Source of the DNA: JACKAQ01 sp965227145
Lineage (GTDB): Bacteria; Calditrichota; Calditrichia; RBG-13-44-9; J075
Length of the DNA stretch: 64,000 nucleotides
Assembly (NCBI GenBank): GCA_965227145.1
Contig: OZ245730.1
Span: 6,138,001 to 6,202,000, forward strand
Direction of reading: 5' to 3'
Below the pieces are notes generated by a model that saw nothing but the letters and a program-made list of their open reading frames with translations, was not told the DNA's origin and made no database searches. Shown in pieces: positions 24,948 through 33,203 of this stretch. The translations under genes were made by a program, and so were the position numbers. Position 1 is the stretch's first letter. Each line of letters begins with the position of its first letter.

Positions 24948-27056
24948 ATGCGCAAATCATTATCAGCGATGATAAGCTGTTTGGCGCTGGTCGGTTACTG
25001 GCTCAGCGGATGCACATTTAAAGAACCCGTTTTACCCGCGTGGGAAACCACTTTCCGGGTGCCATTTGTTGTGGAAAATTACGTCCTCGGCGAAGAATGG
25101 ACGGATGAAGATGAAATTATCATCAAAGACAGCACCTCGCAGGTGCTCTGGTTTTCCTTCCGCGACAGCCTGAAATTGAACACAATTACCGAAGAAGATT
25201 TCAGCATTCAACCGGATAATTACAACCGGACTTCCGCTATCGATACGCTGGAAATTGACCAACTGGACGCGCTCGTTGCGCCGGAAATAACCCTTCGCAG
25301 GCTGATTCCGGCGTTGGGGCAACGTGTCGGGCAAACGGTCGTTCTGCCGGACACCACGGTTCCCGGATTTCAACAAATTCCCGCCGAAAAATTCAAACGG
25401 GCATTTTTTCTGAACGGCGTTGTCCGCATGAAAGTCACCAACAATTTACCGGTGACGGTGGGACCCAACGGCAGCTCCGCCGGATTGCTGCTCTCGGTCG
25501 TCAGCGATTCGCTGCCGGGCGAACCGTTTGCGGAATTTTTATTTGACCAGCCGCTGGTGCCGGGCGCGGAGGTGATTCGCGAAGTAGAAGTCAGCGATCG
25601 CTGGCTGTATGCGCCGCTGCGACTGGTTTACGAATTGCCCGTTTCGCAATCCGCACCCATCCAAATTACCAACGATTTGCTGGACAATTTTGGATTGCAG
25701 GTGGAAGTGACGCTGGAAAATGTGCAATCTTCAGAGGTTGTTGCGATTATCGATCCGCAGGAATATCGCGACAGCTTGCGCATCGCATACGATGACGAAA
25801 CCCGCGTTCGCGAAGCCGAAGTGCGCCGTGGACGGGTGCAGCTGCGCATTGCCAACACCGTGCAGCTTTCTGCCGATTTGCAAATTACCATGCCCGCGTT
25901 TCGCGATGCTCAAAATCAGCCGTACACCACCACATTTTTGGTGCCCGCGCAAAATACCACCGTTCACGAACTGGTGCTGGATGGCTACAATGTGATCGAT
26001 CCGGAAAATCCGGGTGAGCTGATCGACAGCCTCGAAATCTATTTTTTCGCGCAAACCCGCGCCTCCGGCGATTTTGTGACGGTGCGCAGCAGCGATTCCG
26101 TGACGGTGGAACTGATCAACGAGTCGCTGGTTTTCGAATCGCTGGATGGCAGAATTAATGAAGAAGTGTTCGAAATTGAGCCGCAAGTGGAAGCGGATAT
26201 CGTTGATTACCAAGGCTTTGACGGCGGCGTAACTGCCGAGCAAGCCGTGCTGGATATTCAGGTGTTCAGCGAGATGTTTGTGGAAAATCTGTTGGCGGAT
26301 TTGCGAATCGTCGGTATTCACAAAAATGACGCCGGCGTTCCGGTCGATTCGGTGATCATCAATATTACCGATGAACAAATTGCCGGTGGCGAACGGGGCA
26401 ATCCGGGTATCACCAATATTACCCTAACCAGCGCGCAATATCCCGAAGTGCTGGACATGCTCAACCTGTTGCCCACCGATTTCCGGTTTTCCGGTGAAAT
26501 CCGCGCTTCCGGCGATATCGCAGTGGCAACGGACAGCCGGATCTGGGCAAATTACGCGTTCGAAACGCCGTTGCGAGCAGAAATTTCCGGGCTGGATACT
26601 TACGAAAGCGATGTCGATTCGCTCACCAGTGAAAACATCGATCAGGAAATCAGCGATCTCGCAGAGGAAGATTTGCTGGATGCTCAACTCGAATTTGTGG
26701 CAACCAACCGCACGCCGGTTGCGGTCAACATGAAATTCGTAATCTCCGCAGATGCCGCAGACAGCAATATTTACGACGCCGAATACGACAGCAGCCTGAC
26801 CATCATCAAAGAATTTGAAATTCCCGCCGGAACGATCGATCCGCAAACCGGTTTTACAACCGCGGCAAGCCAGGTAGATGTTACGCTGCAGCTCAGCCAG
26901 CAAAAAATTCAGCTGTTCCAGGCGCCGCCGCTGCGCTACGGTTTTGTGTTCAGCTTTGCGGATACGGATGGATTGGTCACGCTGCGTGCCAGCGATTTTG
27001 TCGGCATGCTCGGTGAAATGCGCATTACCGCCCGCATCGATGATGAAAATCCCTGA
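24948..27056 (+). CDS. Large acidic beta-rich lipoprotein of unknown function
   Basis: 702 residues. A lipoprotein signal ends with LSGC (lipobox). The rest has no membrane helix, is acidic and strand-rich, with many repeats of the kind GRVQLRIANTVQLSADLQI and VEVTLENVQSSEVV that suggest stacked Ig-like or jelly-roll domains. The C-terminal quarter has the pattern DVTLQLSQQKIQLFQ followed by LRASDFVGMLGEMRITARI. It should lie in the outer membrane leaflet or periplasm. No family was recognised. It follows the sigma-54 activator by 107 bases on the same strand; no -24/-12 promoter is seen in between. Confidence 0.85.
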   Translation: MRKSLSAMISCLALVGYWLSGCTFKEPVLPAWETTFRVPFVVENYVLGEEWTDEDEIIIKDSTSQVLWFSFRDSLKLNTITEEDFSIQPDNYNRTSAIDTLEIDQLDALVAPEITLRRLIPALGQRVGQTVVLPDTTVPGFQQIPAEKFKRAFFLNGVVRMKVTNNLPVTVGPNGSSAGLLLSVVSDSLPGEPFAEFLFDQPLVPGAEVIREVEVSDRWLYAPLRLVYELPVSQSAPIQITNDLLDNFGLQVEVTLENVQSSEVVAIIDPQEYRDSLRIAYDDETRVREAEVRRGRVQLRIANTVQLSADLQITMPAFRDAQNQPYTTTFLVPAQNTTVHELVLDGYNVIDPENPGELIDSLEIYFFAQTRASGDFVTVRSSDSVTVELINESLVFESLDGRINEEVFEIEPQVEADIVDYQGFDGGVTAEQAVLDIQVFSEMFVENLLADLRIVGIHKNDAGVPVDSVIINITDEQIAGGERGNPGITNITLTSAQYPEVLDMLNLLPTDFRFSGEIRASGDIAVATDSRIWANYAFETPLRAEISGLDTYESDVDSLTSENIDQEISDLAEEDLLDAQLEFVATNRTPVAVNMKFVISADAADSNIYDAEYDSSLTIIKEFEIPAGTIDPQTGFTTAASQVDVTLQLSQQKIQLFQAPPLRYGFVFSFADTDGLVTLRASDFVGMLGEMRITARIDDENP

Positions 27057-27096
27057 AATCGCCATCACCCTATTGTTAAAATCATAAAATTGTCTT

Positions 27097-27132
27097 ATTC
27101 TTCTTACGTTCACAAACGAAGGTAAGAAGAAT
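27097..27132 (+). promoter_or_regulatory. Hairpin whose right arm holds the ribosome-binding region of the next gene
   Basis: ATTCTTCTTAC at 27097-27107 pairs perfectly with GTAAGAAGAAT at 27122-27132, 11 bp with a 14-base loop. The right arm contains the only purine-rich stretch (GGTAAGAAG) in front of the TTG start at 27136. It may be a terminator for the lipoprotein gene, since ATTTTG follows, or it may restrict translation of the next gene. Confidence 0.5.
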
Positions 27133-27135
27133 ATT

Positions 27136-28131
27136 TTGTTAGCTTTCAAAGCATACAAACTGGGTTTGCGGCGCATTTCGCAGGCGCGCCGCTATATTTT
27201 GATTGTTTATTTGTTGAATTTGGCGATCGCAATGGCGTTGGGTTTGGTGCTCAGTGCGGATATTCAGGATTCGCTGGGCAACAGCTTGGCCGCCGAACGG
27301 CTGCGTAACGGATTCGACGATCTGTGGTTTCAGGGATTTTCCGGTGAAGCTCAGGGCATCAGCAAAACATTTCATCCGGCGGTAACGGGCATCGGCGCGA
27401 TTTTTGAGGGATTGGACGCAATCGTCACCGGCAATTTTGGCCGGTTGCAGGGCACGCTGGGCATCGCGCTAATTTACGGCGCACTGTGGATTTATCTGTC
27501 CGCCGGTTTTATCGGGATGTTTTACAACGGCTCGTTCGATGGTATTTTCGGGCAGCATTTTTTTGCCGAAGCGGGTCGCCATTTTATGCGATTTTTGATG
27601 CTCACCGGCATCGCCGTGCTGCTGTACTGGCTGATTTTGGGTGCGTTGCTGCCGGTGTTGAACGATTTCGTTGCAAATCGCCACCGCGATACGATTTTGG
27701 AACCGCTGGTTTTCCGCGATACCGTGATCAAATACAGCGTCATCTGGCTGCTGATTTTGCTGATCAATCACGTTTTCGATTACGCCAAAATTCTAGTTGT
27801 GGCGCACGATGTGCGCAAAAAAGATATTTGGCGCGTTCCGCTGTACGCCGTTTATTTTATGGTGAAACATCCCGTCAAAATATTCACGCTGTTTTTGATG
27901 CTCGGTTTAACCTGGCTGGTGTTGCTGCTCATTTATTGGCTGGTTGCGCCGGGTGCGTGGCAGGCATCGTGGTTTACTGTGCTGTTCGCGTTTTTGTTGG
28001 GACAAATTTATATGGTCAGCCGGGTTGCCGTGCGGTGCCTGATTTTCGGCAGTGAAATTGCGCTGTATTATTACCAGGCTGTTCTGCCATCCACCGAAGC
28101 CCGCCAACTGCCGGAAAAAGCTACCGGTTAA
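27136..28131 (+). CDS. Polytopic membrane protein of unknown function
   Basis: 331 residues from TTG 27136. Six or so hydrophobic helices are clear: ILIVYLLNLAIAMALGL, GIALIYGALWIYLSAGF, LMLTGIAVLLYWLILGAL, VIWLLILLINHVF, IFTLFLMLGLTWLVLLLIYWLV and WFTVLFAFLLGQIYMV. A large loop lies between the first and second. The general plan resembles stationary-phase and DUF4013-type integral proteins, but I recognise no motif. It lies between the lipoprotein and HtpX on the same strand. The TTG start is the only good in-frame choice before the first helix. Confidence 0.75.
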   Translation: MLAFKAYKLGLRRISQARRYILIVYLLNLAIAMALGLVLSADIQDSLGNSLAAERLRNGFDDLWFQGFSGEAQGISKTFHPAVTGIGAIFEGLDAIVTGNFGRLQGTLGIALIYGALWIYLSAGFIGMFYNGSFDGIFGQHFFAEAGRHFMRFLMLTGIAVLLYWLILGALLPVLNDFVANRHRDTILEPLVFRDTVIKYSVIWLLILLINHVFDYAKILVVAHDVRKKDIWRVPLYAVYFMVKHPVKIFTLFLMLGLTWLVLLLIYWLVAPGAWQASWFTVLFAFLLGQIYMVSRVAVRCLIFGSEIALYYYQAVLPSTEARQLPEKATG

Positions 28132-28200
28132 ATTCCCGCCAAAAATCAGCAATTTTTTGATCCAATCCGCCCCAATTGCGTATAAAAAAGCGATCAAAAA

Positions 28201-29175
28201 ATGAGAGAAACCATGATACGTGAAGATATTATCATCGATCACTCGCGCAGCAATTTGCTGCACACCGTGTTGTTGCTCGGCAGCATGATGGGTTTGCTTG
28301 CGCTGCTGGGATTTTTGCTGAGTGGGACAACCGGCATTGTGCTGGCGCTGGGCGCGGGCGTTTTCTTGTTCTTTTTCGGTCCGCGGATTTCGCCGCAACT
28401 GCTGTTGCGAATGTATCGGGCGCGGACACTTTCACCAAATGAGGCACCGCAGTTGTATCGCATTGTGCAGGAGCTTGCCCGCCGCGCAAACCTGAAATTT
28501 ATGCCAAAATTATTTTACATTCCCAGTCCGGTGATGAACGCCTTTGCAGCCGGCACCCGCAATCAGGCGGTGATTGCCGTGACGGACGGTTTGTTGCGAA
28601 AAATGGATTTGTCCGAGCTTTCCGGCGTGCTGGCGCACGAAATGAGCCACATCCGCAACAACGATATGCGGGTGATGGGCATCGCCGATCTGGTCGGACG
28701 GATGACCGGCACGTTCTCGCTGTTCGGGCAATTGCTGCTGTTTATCAACCTGCCGTTGCTGTTGATGGGAGAGGTAGCCATTTCGTGGATCGCAATTATT
28801 TTGCTGATTTTCGCGCCGACGCTCAGCAATTTGCTGCAAATGGCGTTGTCGCGAACCCGCGAATTCGATGCAGATTTGGGCGCCGCACAACTCACCGGCG
28901 ATCCCGCAGGGTTGGCTTCCGCACTCCGCAAACTGGAATATTATCAGGGGAATTTGTGGCAGCGCATTGTTTTTCCGGGGCAGCGTTCGCCGGAGCCATC
29001 GCTGCTGCGCACCCATCCGCCGACGGCGGAGCGCGTCAAACGATTGCTGGCGCTGAAAGACGATTTCGGCTATTTGCAACCGCCGTATCACACCATTTCA
29101 AACGATGATATTTCCGGCGTATTTTCCGCTGTTCAGCGCAATCCGCGCTGGCACATGATGGGATTTTGGTATTGA
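28201..29175 (+). CDS. htpX: HtpX-like M48 family zinc metalloprotease
   Basis: 324 residues. Two N-terminal membrane helices are followed by the catalytic HEMSH motif (LAHEMSHIRNNDMR) at about residue 144, the helix pair LFGQLLLFINLPLLL and WIAIILLIFAPTL, and the third zinc ligand in SRTREFDADLGAA. HTHPP-like residues (RTHPPTAERV) follow. HtpX is an inner-membrane protease that removes damaged membrane proteins together with FtsH. The gene overlaps the glucosaminidase gene by 4 bases (TTGA). Confidence 0.92.
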   Translation: MRETMIREDIIIDHSRSNLLHTVLLLGSMMGLLALLGFLLSGTTGIVLALGAGVFLFFFGPRISPQLLLRMYRARTLSPNEAPQLYRIVQELARRANLKFMPKLFYIPSPVMNAFAAGTRNQAVIAVTDGLLRKMDLSELSGVLAHEMSHIRNNDMRVMGIADLVGRMTGTFSLFGQLLLFINLPLLLMGEVAISWIAIILLIFAPTLSNLLQMALSRTREFDADLGAAQLTGDPAGLASALRKLEYYQGNLWQRIVFPGQRSPEPSLLRTHPPTAERVKRLLALKDDFGYLQPPYHTISNDDISGVFSAVQRNPRWHMMGFWY

Positions 29176-29783
29176 GAACGATCATATTTTTATCGCTAAA
29201 TTCAATAAAAATAGTAGCTTTTGTGCTGTTCGCATCGATGCTTTCCGGCTGTGCGGGATCCCATATTGGCGCATCGGAACTGAACGATCCGCGCTACCGG
29301 ATTTCCGGCAACGGGCGCAGCACCGGCGAAATGATGGCGCTGTTTATCTACGACAAAAATCAGGCGCTGTCGCCCGATCGCGTGTTGGAAATGGCGGAAT
29401 TGTATATCGACGAAGCGGCGGCGGAAGGCATCAATCACGATGTTGCGTTTGTGCAAATGTGCCTCGAAACCGGATTTCTGCGCTACGGCGGCAGCGTTTA
29501 CGAAAAGCAATACAATTTTGCCGGACTCGGCGCAATCGGCGGGAATGTTTCCGGCGAGCGTTTTGCCAGCGCCCGCGTTGGCGTTCGCGCCCACATCCAG
29601 CATCTCAAAGCATACGCATCCGATCAATCACTGAAACAATCGCTGGTCGATTCCCGGTTTTCGATGGTCCGGCGGGGATGTTGCCCGACTATTTTTCACC
29701 TCTCCGGAAGTTGGGCGGCGGATAAACGGTACGGGCAAAAATTGCAATCGCTCATCCGCGAGCTGCACAGTTTCGGCGGGTAA
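29172..29783 (+). CDS. Lipoprotein with glucosaminidase (LytM-bound, FlgJ-like) domain
   Basis: 203 residues from TTG 29172, or 205 from TTG 29166; both begin inside the HtpX stop region. A signal with MLSGC is followed by a lysozyme-like N-acetylglucosaminidase domain at about 75-200: NHDVAFVQMCLETGFLRYGG with the likely catalytic Glu, then QYNFAGLGAIGGN and RVGVRAHIQHLKAYAS. It would cut the glycan strands of peptidoglycan in the periplasm. The overlap with HtpX suggests translational coupling and joint envelope upkeep. Confidence 0.85.
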   Translation: MRTIIFLSLNSIKIVAFVLFASMLSGCAGSHIGASELNDPRYRISGNGRSTGEMMALFIYDKNQALSPDRVLEMAELYIDEAAAEGINHDVAFVQMCLETGFLRYGGSVYEKQYNFAGLGAIGGNVSGERFASARVGVRAHIQHLKAYASDQSLKQSLVDSRFSMVRRGCCPTIFHLSGSWAADKRYGQKLQSLIRELHSFGG

Positions 29784-29846
29784 TCCGGGCGCAATTTCCC
29801 GGAAAAATTCATTCGTAATCATTTCCCATGTTGCCTATATTTTGGC

Positions 29847-30575
29847 ATGATTGGACAAAAACCGTATCTGCTGATTTCCCACCGGGGTGATAAGGTTCTG
29901 GCGCCGGAAAATACCATTAAAGCCAACGAACTTGCGCTGAAACAGGGCGCAACCGGTTTGGAAGTAGATGTGCGGATGTGTCGCGATGGCGAGTTGGTGC
30001 TGATGCACGACCCCGTTTTGCGGCGCCATTTCCGGCGCTGGCAATCCGTCGCGATGACGCCGCTGAACGAGTTGCAGCAGCTGCCGTTTGTCCGCGATTA
30101 CGCGTTTCCGGATACGGTTTGCACGCTCGAACAATTTTTAGAGCATTTTCGCAACACTGTGCCGATCAATCTGGATGCCAAATTTTGGGGCGTTCAACCG
30201 GCGCGATTTGCCCGGCGGTTGGTGGAGTTGGTGGAGCGGATGAAAATATACGACCAGATCTGGATTTCCTCATTTAACCCATTGTTATTACATCGTTTAA
30301 AAGAATATAAACCGAACATTCGAACCGGTTATTTATTTCAGGATCCGGTGCGGGTGTATCAAATGATCGATCCGTTTCTGGAAAGCGATGCATGGCATCC
30401 GCATTTCAAAAATGCCACGCCACGGCTGATCGAACGCGCCCACCGGTTGAAAAAAGAAATTTACATCTGGACGGTCAACGATCCGGTTGTGCTGCAGCGC
30501 ATCGAACGGTTCGAGTTCAACGGCATCATCACCGACGAATATTTCCGCACCAAACCGCTGGAACCGGCGAAATGA
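29847..30575 (+). CDS. Glycerophosphodiester phosphodiesterase
   Basis: 242 residues. The TIM-barrel GDPD motifs are present: SHRGDKVLAPENTI (HRG and the PENT block), LEVDVRMCRDGELVLMHDP with the metal-binding Glu, Asp and second His, INLDAKFWG, and the C-terminal IYIWTVNDPVVLQRI and GIITDEYF. It hydrolyses glycerophosphodiesters to glycerol-3-phosphate and alcohol; no signal peptide is seen, so it is cytoplasmic. Its stop overlaps the TruC start (ATGA), so the two are coupled. Confidence 0.92.
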   Translation: MIGQKPYLLISHRGDKVLAPENTIKANELALKQGATGLEVDVRMCRDGELVLMHDPVLRRHFRRWQSVAMTPLNELQQLPFVRDYAFPDTVCTLEQFLEHFRNTVPINLDAKFWGVQPARFARRLVELVERMKIYDQIWISSFNPLLLHRLKEYKPNIRTGYLFQDPVRVYQMIDPFLESDAWHPHFKNATPRLIERAHRLKKEIYIWTVNDPVVLQRIERFEFNGIITDEYFRTKPLEPAK

Positions 30576-31282
30576 TTTCCCTGCCGATTGTGTATCGCGA
30601 TGAATGGCTGGTCGCAGTTGATAAACCGCCGGGTATTCACGTTCATCCCACCGCATTTTCGCCAAATGAAGATAGCTGCATGCGCATTTTGCGCGATCAA
30701 TTGGGGCAATGGGTTTTCACCATTCACCGGTTGGATCGTGCCACTTCCGGCGTGTTGTTGTTCGCGTTAAACAGCGATGTGGCGACCGCAATTTCCGGGC
30801 AATTTGCCGGGCGGGAAGTGAAAAAACGCTATCTGGCGATTGTTCGCGGTTATTTGCCGGAAGGTGAGCAGCGCATCGACCGGTCGCTGCGGGAAGAACC
30901 GCATTTGCCGCCGGCTGATGCGATCACTGTTTATCGCCGGCTGGCGATTGGCGAGATTCCGGTGCCCACCGGTAAATTTTCCACATCGCGATTTTCACTG
31001 GCAGAAGTGCTGCCGCAAACCGGACGAAAAAACCAGATTCGCCGCCATCTCGCGGGCGTTTCCCACCCGATTATCGGTGATGTGCAATTTGGCGATGGTC
31101 GCCAAAACCGCATTTTCCGGGAAAATTTGGACAGTCGCCAATTGTTACTGTTGGCGATGAATCTCGAAATTACGCATCCGGTCAGCGCCAAAAAATTGCA
31201 AATTTCTGCGCCGTTGCCGCCGGAATTCCGGAAAATTTTCGCTGCGTTCGGTTGGCCGGAAACGGTTGTTCCCTGCTGGTAA
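30572..31282 (+). CDS. truC: tRNA pseudouridine synthase of the TruC/RluA family
   Basis: 236 residues from ATG 30572. The RluA-type motifs are present: IVYRDEWLVAVDKPPGIHVHP, the catalytic HRLDRATSGVLLFA with Asp, KKRYLAIVRGY and GRKNQIRRHLAGVSHPIIGD. There is no S4 domain. Length, the start and the HPT-like segment fit TruC, which makes pseudouridine 65 in tRNA, better than RluA or RluC. It overlaps the GDPD stop by 4 bases and is followed by a two-way terminator. Confidence 0.88.
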   Translation: MISLPIVYRDEWLVAVDKPPGIHVHPTAFSPNEDSCMRILRDQLGQWVFTIHRLDRATSGVLLFALNSDVATAISGQFAGREVKKRYLAIVRGYLPEGEQRIDRSLREEPHLPPADAITVYRRLAIGEIPVPTGKFSTSRFSLAEVLPQTGRKNQIRRHLAGVSHPIIGDVQFGDGRQNRIFRENLDSRQLLLLAMNLEITHPVSAKKLQISAPLPPEFRKIFAAFGWPETVVPCW

Positions 31283-31306
31283 TCACGGTTATTTTTATCC
31301 GGAAAC

Positions 31307-31330
31307 GACCCTTCGGCTTCGCTCAGGGTC
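31307..31330. repeat. Short inverted repeat GACCCT/AGGGTC with CTTCGGCTTCG core
   Basis: GACCCT at 31307-31312 pairs with AGGGTC at 31325-31330 around TCGGCTTCGCTC. The phrase CCCTTCGGCTTCGCTCAGGG is widely seen as a dispersed intergenic repeat in several phyla. Only one copy is in this window. Confidence 0.45.
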
Positions 31331-31347
31331 CGGATTCAATAGCAAAT

Positions 31348-31384
31348 AAAAACCCCGCAGACCGTTGCCGATTTGCGGGGTTTT
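31348..31384. terminator. Two-way intrinsic terminator between TruC and the FadL-like gene
   Basis: AAAACCCCGCA pairs with TGCGGGGTTTT, an 11-bp GC-rich stem with A and T runs on the two sides. It lies between two genes that converge, so it can end both transcripts. Confidence 0.85.
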
Positions 31385-31418
31385 GTGATGAGGTGTGGCT
31401 GTCAACATCTAAAATCAG

Positions 31419-32780
31419 TTAAAACCTGTATTTAAGCCCGACCAAAACTTTGTTTGTCGAGATATCTTCTTCGGTAATTCCCGGCGTCAGGGCGTCCTCG
31501 GATTCCTGTTTCCAACTGCCGTGCTGATAGGTGACATCCAGCATCACAAAGCGATCCAGCACAAAACCGATACCGCCGCTGATATATTTTTTATCGTAAT
31601 CGCTGGAAACATCTTTCAACGGAGAAGGCACCAGCGCGTAGCCGCCACGCAGATACGCATTCATATTGCGGAGGTAAAATTCGCCGCCAAAACGGTATTC
31701 GAGCGTAGCGCGGAAATTTTCGCGAATGTAGTTGTTTTCGCTTTGGAGATCGGAAATTCCCGAGCTGCCGAGGGATTCATCGTCAAATTTGAAACGGGTT
31801 TGCGACCAGTCGCGATAGCGAAAACTGCCCGCCAGCGTGAACATGCGTTGCGAAACCGATGCGCCCGCATCGAAAACAAACGGCGTTTTTACGTCATATT
31901 CAAATTGTCCGGGCTCGAACTCAACGGGATCTTCGAAGCCGTCGTCAAAAGTGAGGTTATCGTTTTCTGTGAACACTTCTTCCACGGTAAACGTTACCGG
32001 AAAATTGACCGCGCCACCGATTTTCACACCTTGATTCAAATGGAACATCCCGCCGATTTTCATTCCCACCGCCGAGTAATCGGTGTTCAGGTTGCGTTCC
32101 AGCAAATAGCTGTCGAAATCCGCCGGAAATGTGTCGTAATTACCTTCTGTATCTTCTTGCAAGAAACTGAGCGAGTAATCGCTTTCGCCGGTCCATGCGT
32201 TCAGTGTAATGCCCGCGTTAAAATTTGGGGAAAGCGCCATTCCGGCGGCTAAACTCCACTGGTTCAACCCGCCTTCGTCGCTAATGCGTTCGGTTTGGAA
32301 TACGTCGCGGTCAAAATCATAATCTACATCATCTACCGTAAATAACAGCCCGTTACTTTCCCGGTTGAAACCGGAAAAAATGAGCTGCTGATCAAAATCT
32401 TTGACGCGGTTGTAACCCAGCGCCATCACAAAACTACCACGGGTGGTGGGCAGCGGAAAAGCGTAACCGAGCGAACGAAGCCGGGTGTAGTTCTGGCTTT
32501 CGTCGGTGAGGTTACCTTTAAACGTTGCGCTGTTATTGTATTGCAAATGTGATACTTCGCCATAAAACTGGGATTTTTCCAGATCCGCCAAACCGGCGGG
32601 ATTCCAGTAGATGGCGGTGTAATCATCTGCAACACCGGCGTATGCGCCACCCATTGCCAGCGCGCGCGCGCCAAACCCGTTTTCGTCCTGAACTATGCGT
32701 ACGGCATCGAATGCGTTTTGGGCGAAACCGGTGGCTCCAAAAATAATCAGTATCCAAAAAATCACACTTATGCGTTTCAT
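31419..32780 (-). CDS. Outer-membrane transport protein, FadL/OMPP1 or PorV-like
   Basis: 453 residues with a signal peptide ending at GFAQNAF. The N-terminal block ARALAMGGAYAGVADDYTAIYWNPAGLADLEKSQFYG is the mark of FadL, TodX and PorV barrels (GARALGMGGA ... NPAGLA). The rest alternates in strands and ends with a terminal Phe (LVGLKYRF). FadL proteins import hydrophobic molecules, while PorV is a shuttle in type IX secretion. The presence of sorting-domain proteins in the window makes both readings possible. AGGAG lies 10 bases upstream of the ATG. Confidence 0.85.
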   Translation of the reverse strand: MKRISVIFWILIIFGATGFAQNAFDAVRIVQDENGFGARALAMGGAYAGVADDYTAIYWNPAGLADLEKSQFYGEVSHLQYNNSATFKGNLTDESQNYTRLRSLGYAFPLPTTRGSFVMALGYNRVKDFDQQLIFSGFNRESNGLLFTVDDVDYDFDRDVFQTERISDEGGLNQWSLAAGMALSPNFNAGITLNAWTGESDYSLSFLQEDTEGNYDTFPADFDSYLLERNLNTDYSAVGMKIGGMFHLNQGVKIGGAVNFPVTFTVEEVFTENDNLTFDDGFEDPVEFEPGQFEYDVKTPFVFDAGASVSQRMFTLAGSFRYRDWSQTRFKFDDESLGSSGISDLQSENNYIRENFRATLEYRFGGEFYLRNMNAYLRGGYALVPSPLKDVSSDYDKKYISGGIGFVLDRFVMLDVTYQHGSWKQESEDALTPGITEEDISTNKVLVGLKYRF

Positions 32781-33203
32781 CTTGTGTTTACTCCTTCCTC
32801 AATGACGCTAAAATATCTGTTAGTATTACGTTCTCAAAAAGTCATTGGATGCATCAATTATAATATTGTTGAAAGTTAAATATTTGCTCGCCAGCCGGCA
32901 TCGGTTGCCGGATGGAAAGTTGTAAAATAAGTGGTTTGGGAAATGCTGCGCCGGGTACGGACGCAGGAGATAGGTGCCGGGCGTGAGTTGCAATTTCGCC
33001 CAAAATTAATACGGAGCTATCCGCTGTTGATGCGAACAGCTCCGCTGAAGTAGAAGGTGCCAAAGTTGGTTGAACAAATGCCAATGAGCAATGAATATTC
33101 CGGAACGCATGCAATGTCATGATTTCACCTCTGTGCGAAAAAGTTGCTGTAATCGTTGGCACTCGAAATTCCGTTGCTCAGGCGGCTGTGTTCATGTATT
33201 GCG
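32781..33203. other. Intergenic region between the FadL-like and Ser/Arg-rich lipoprotein genes
   Basis: About 420 bases. It should hold the promoter of the FadL-like gene. The only notable content is one small open frame (32854-33120), listed separately at low confidence. No tRNA or repeat was seen. Confidence 0.4.
32854..33120 (-). CDS. Possible small protein, weak support
   Basis: 88 residues from ATG 33120 with a plausible GAGGTG site 7 bases upstream. The sequence (starting MTLHAFRNIHCSLAFV) has no signal, membrane helix or known motif, and its composition is not clearly protein-like. It could be a chance frame in the leader of the FadL-like gene. Confidence 0.2.
   Translation of the reverse strand: MTLHAFRNIHCSLAFVQPTLAPSTSAELFASTADSSVLILGEIATHARHLSPASVPGAAFPKPLILQLSIRQPMPAGEQIFNFQQYYN

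Noticed and set aside
23941..24960. Minus-strand open frame of 339 codons
   Set aside because: Antisense to the AAA+ part of the sigma-54 activator; no motif and atypical composition.
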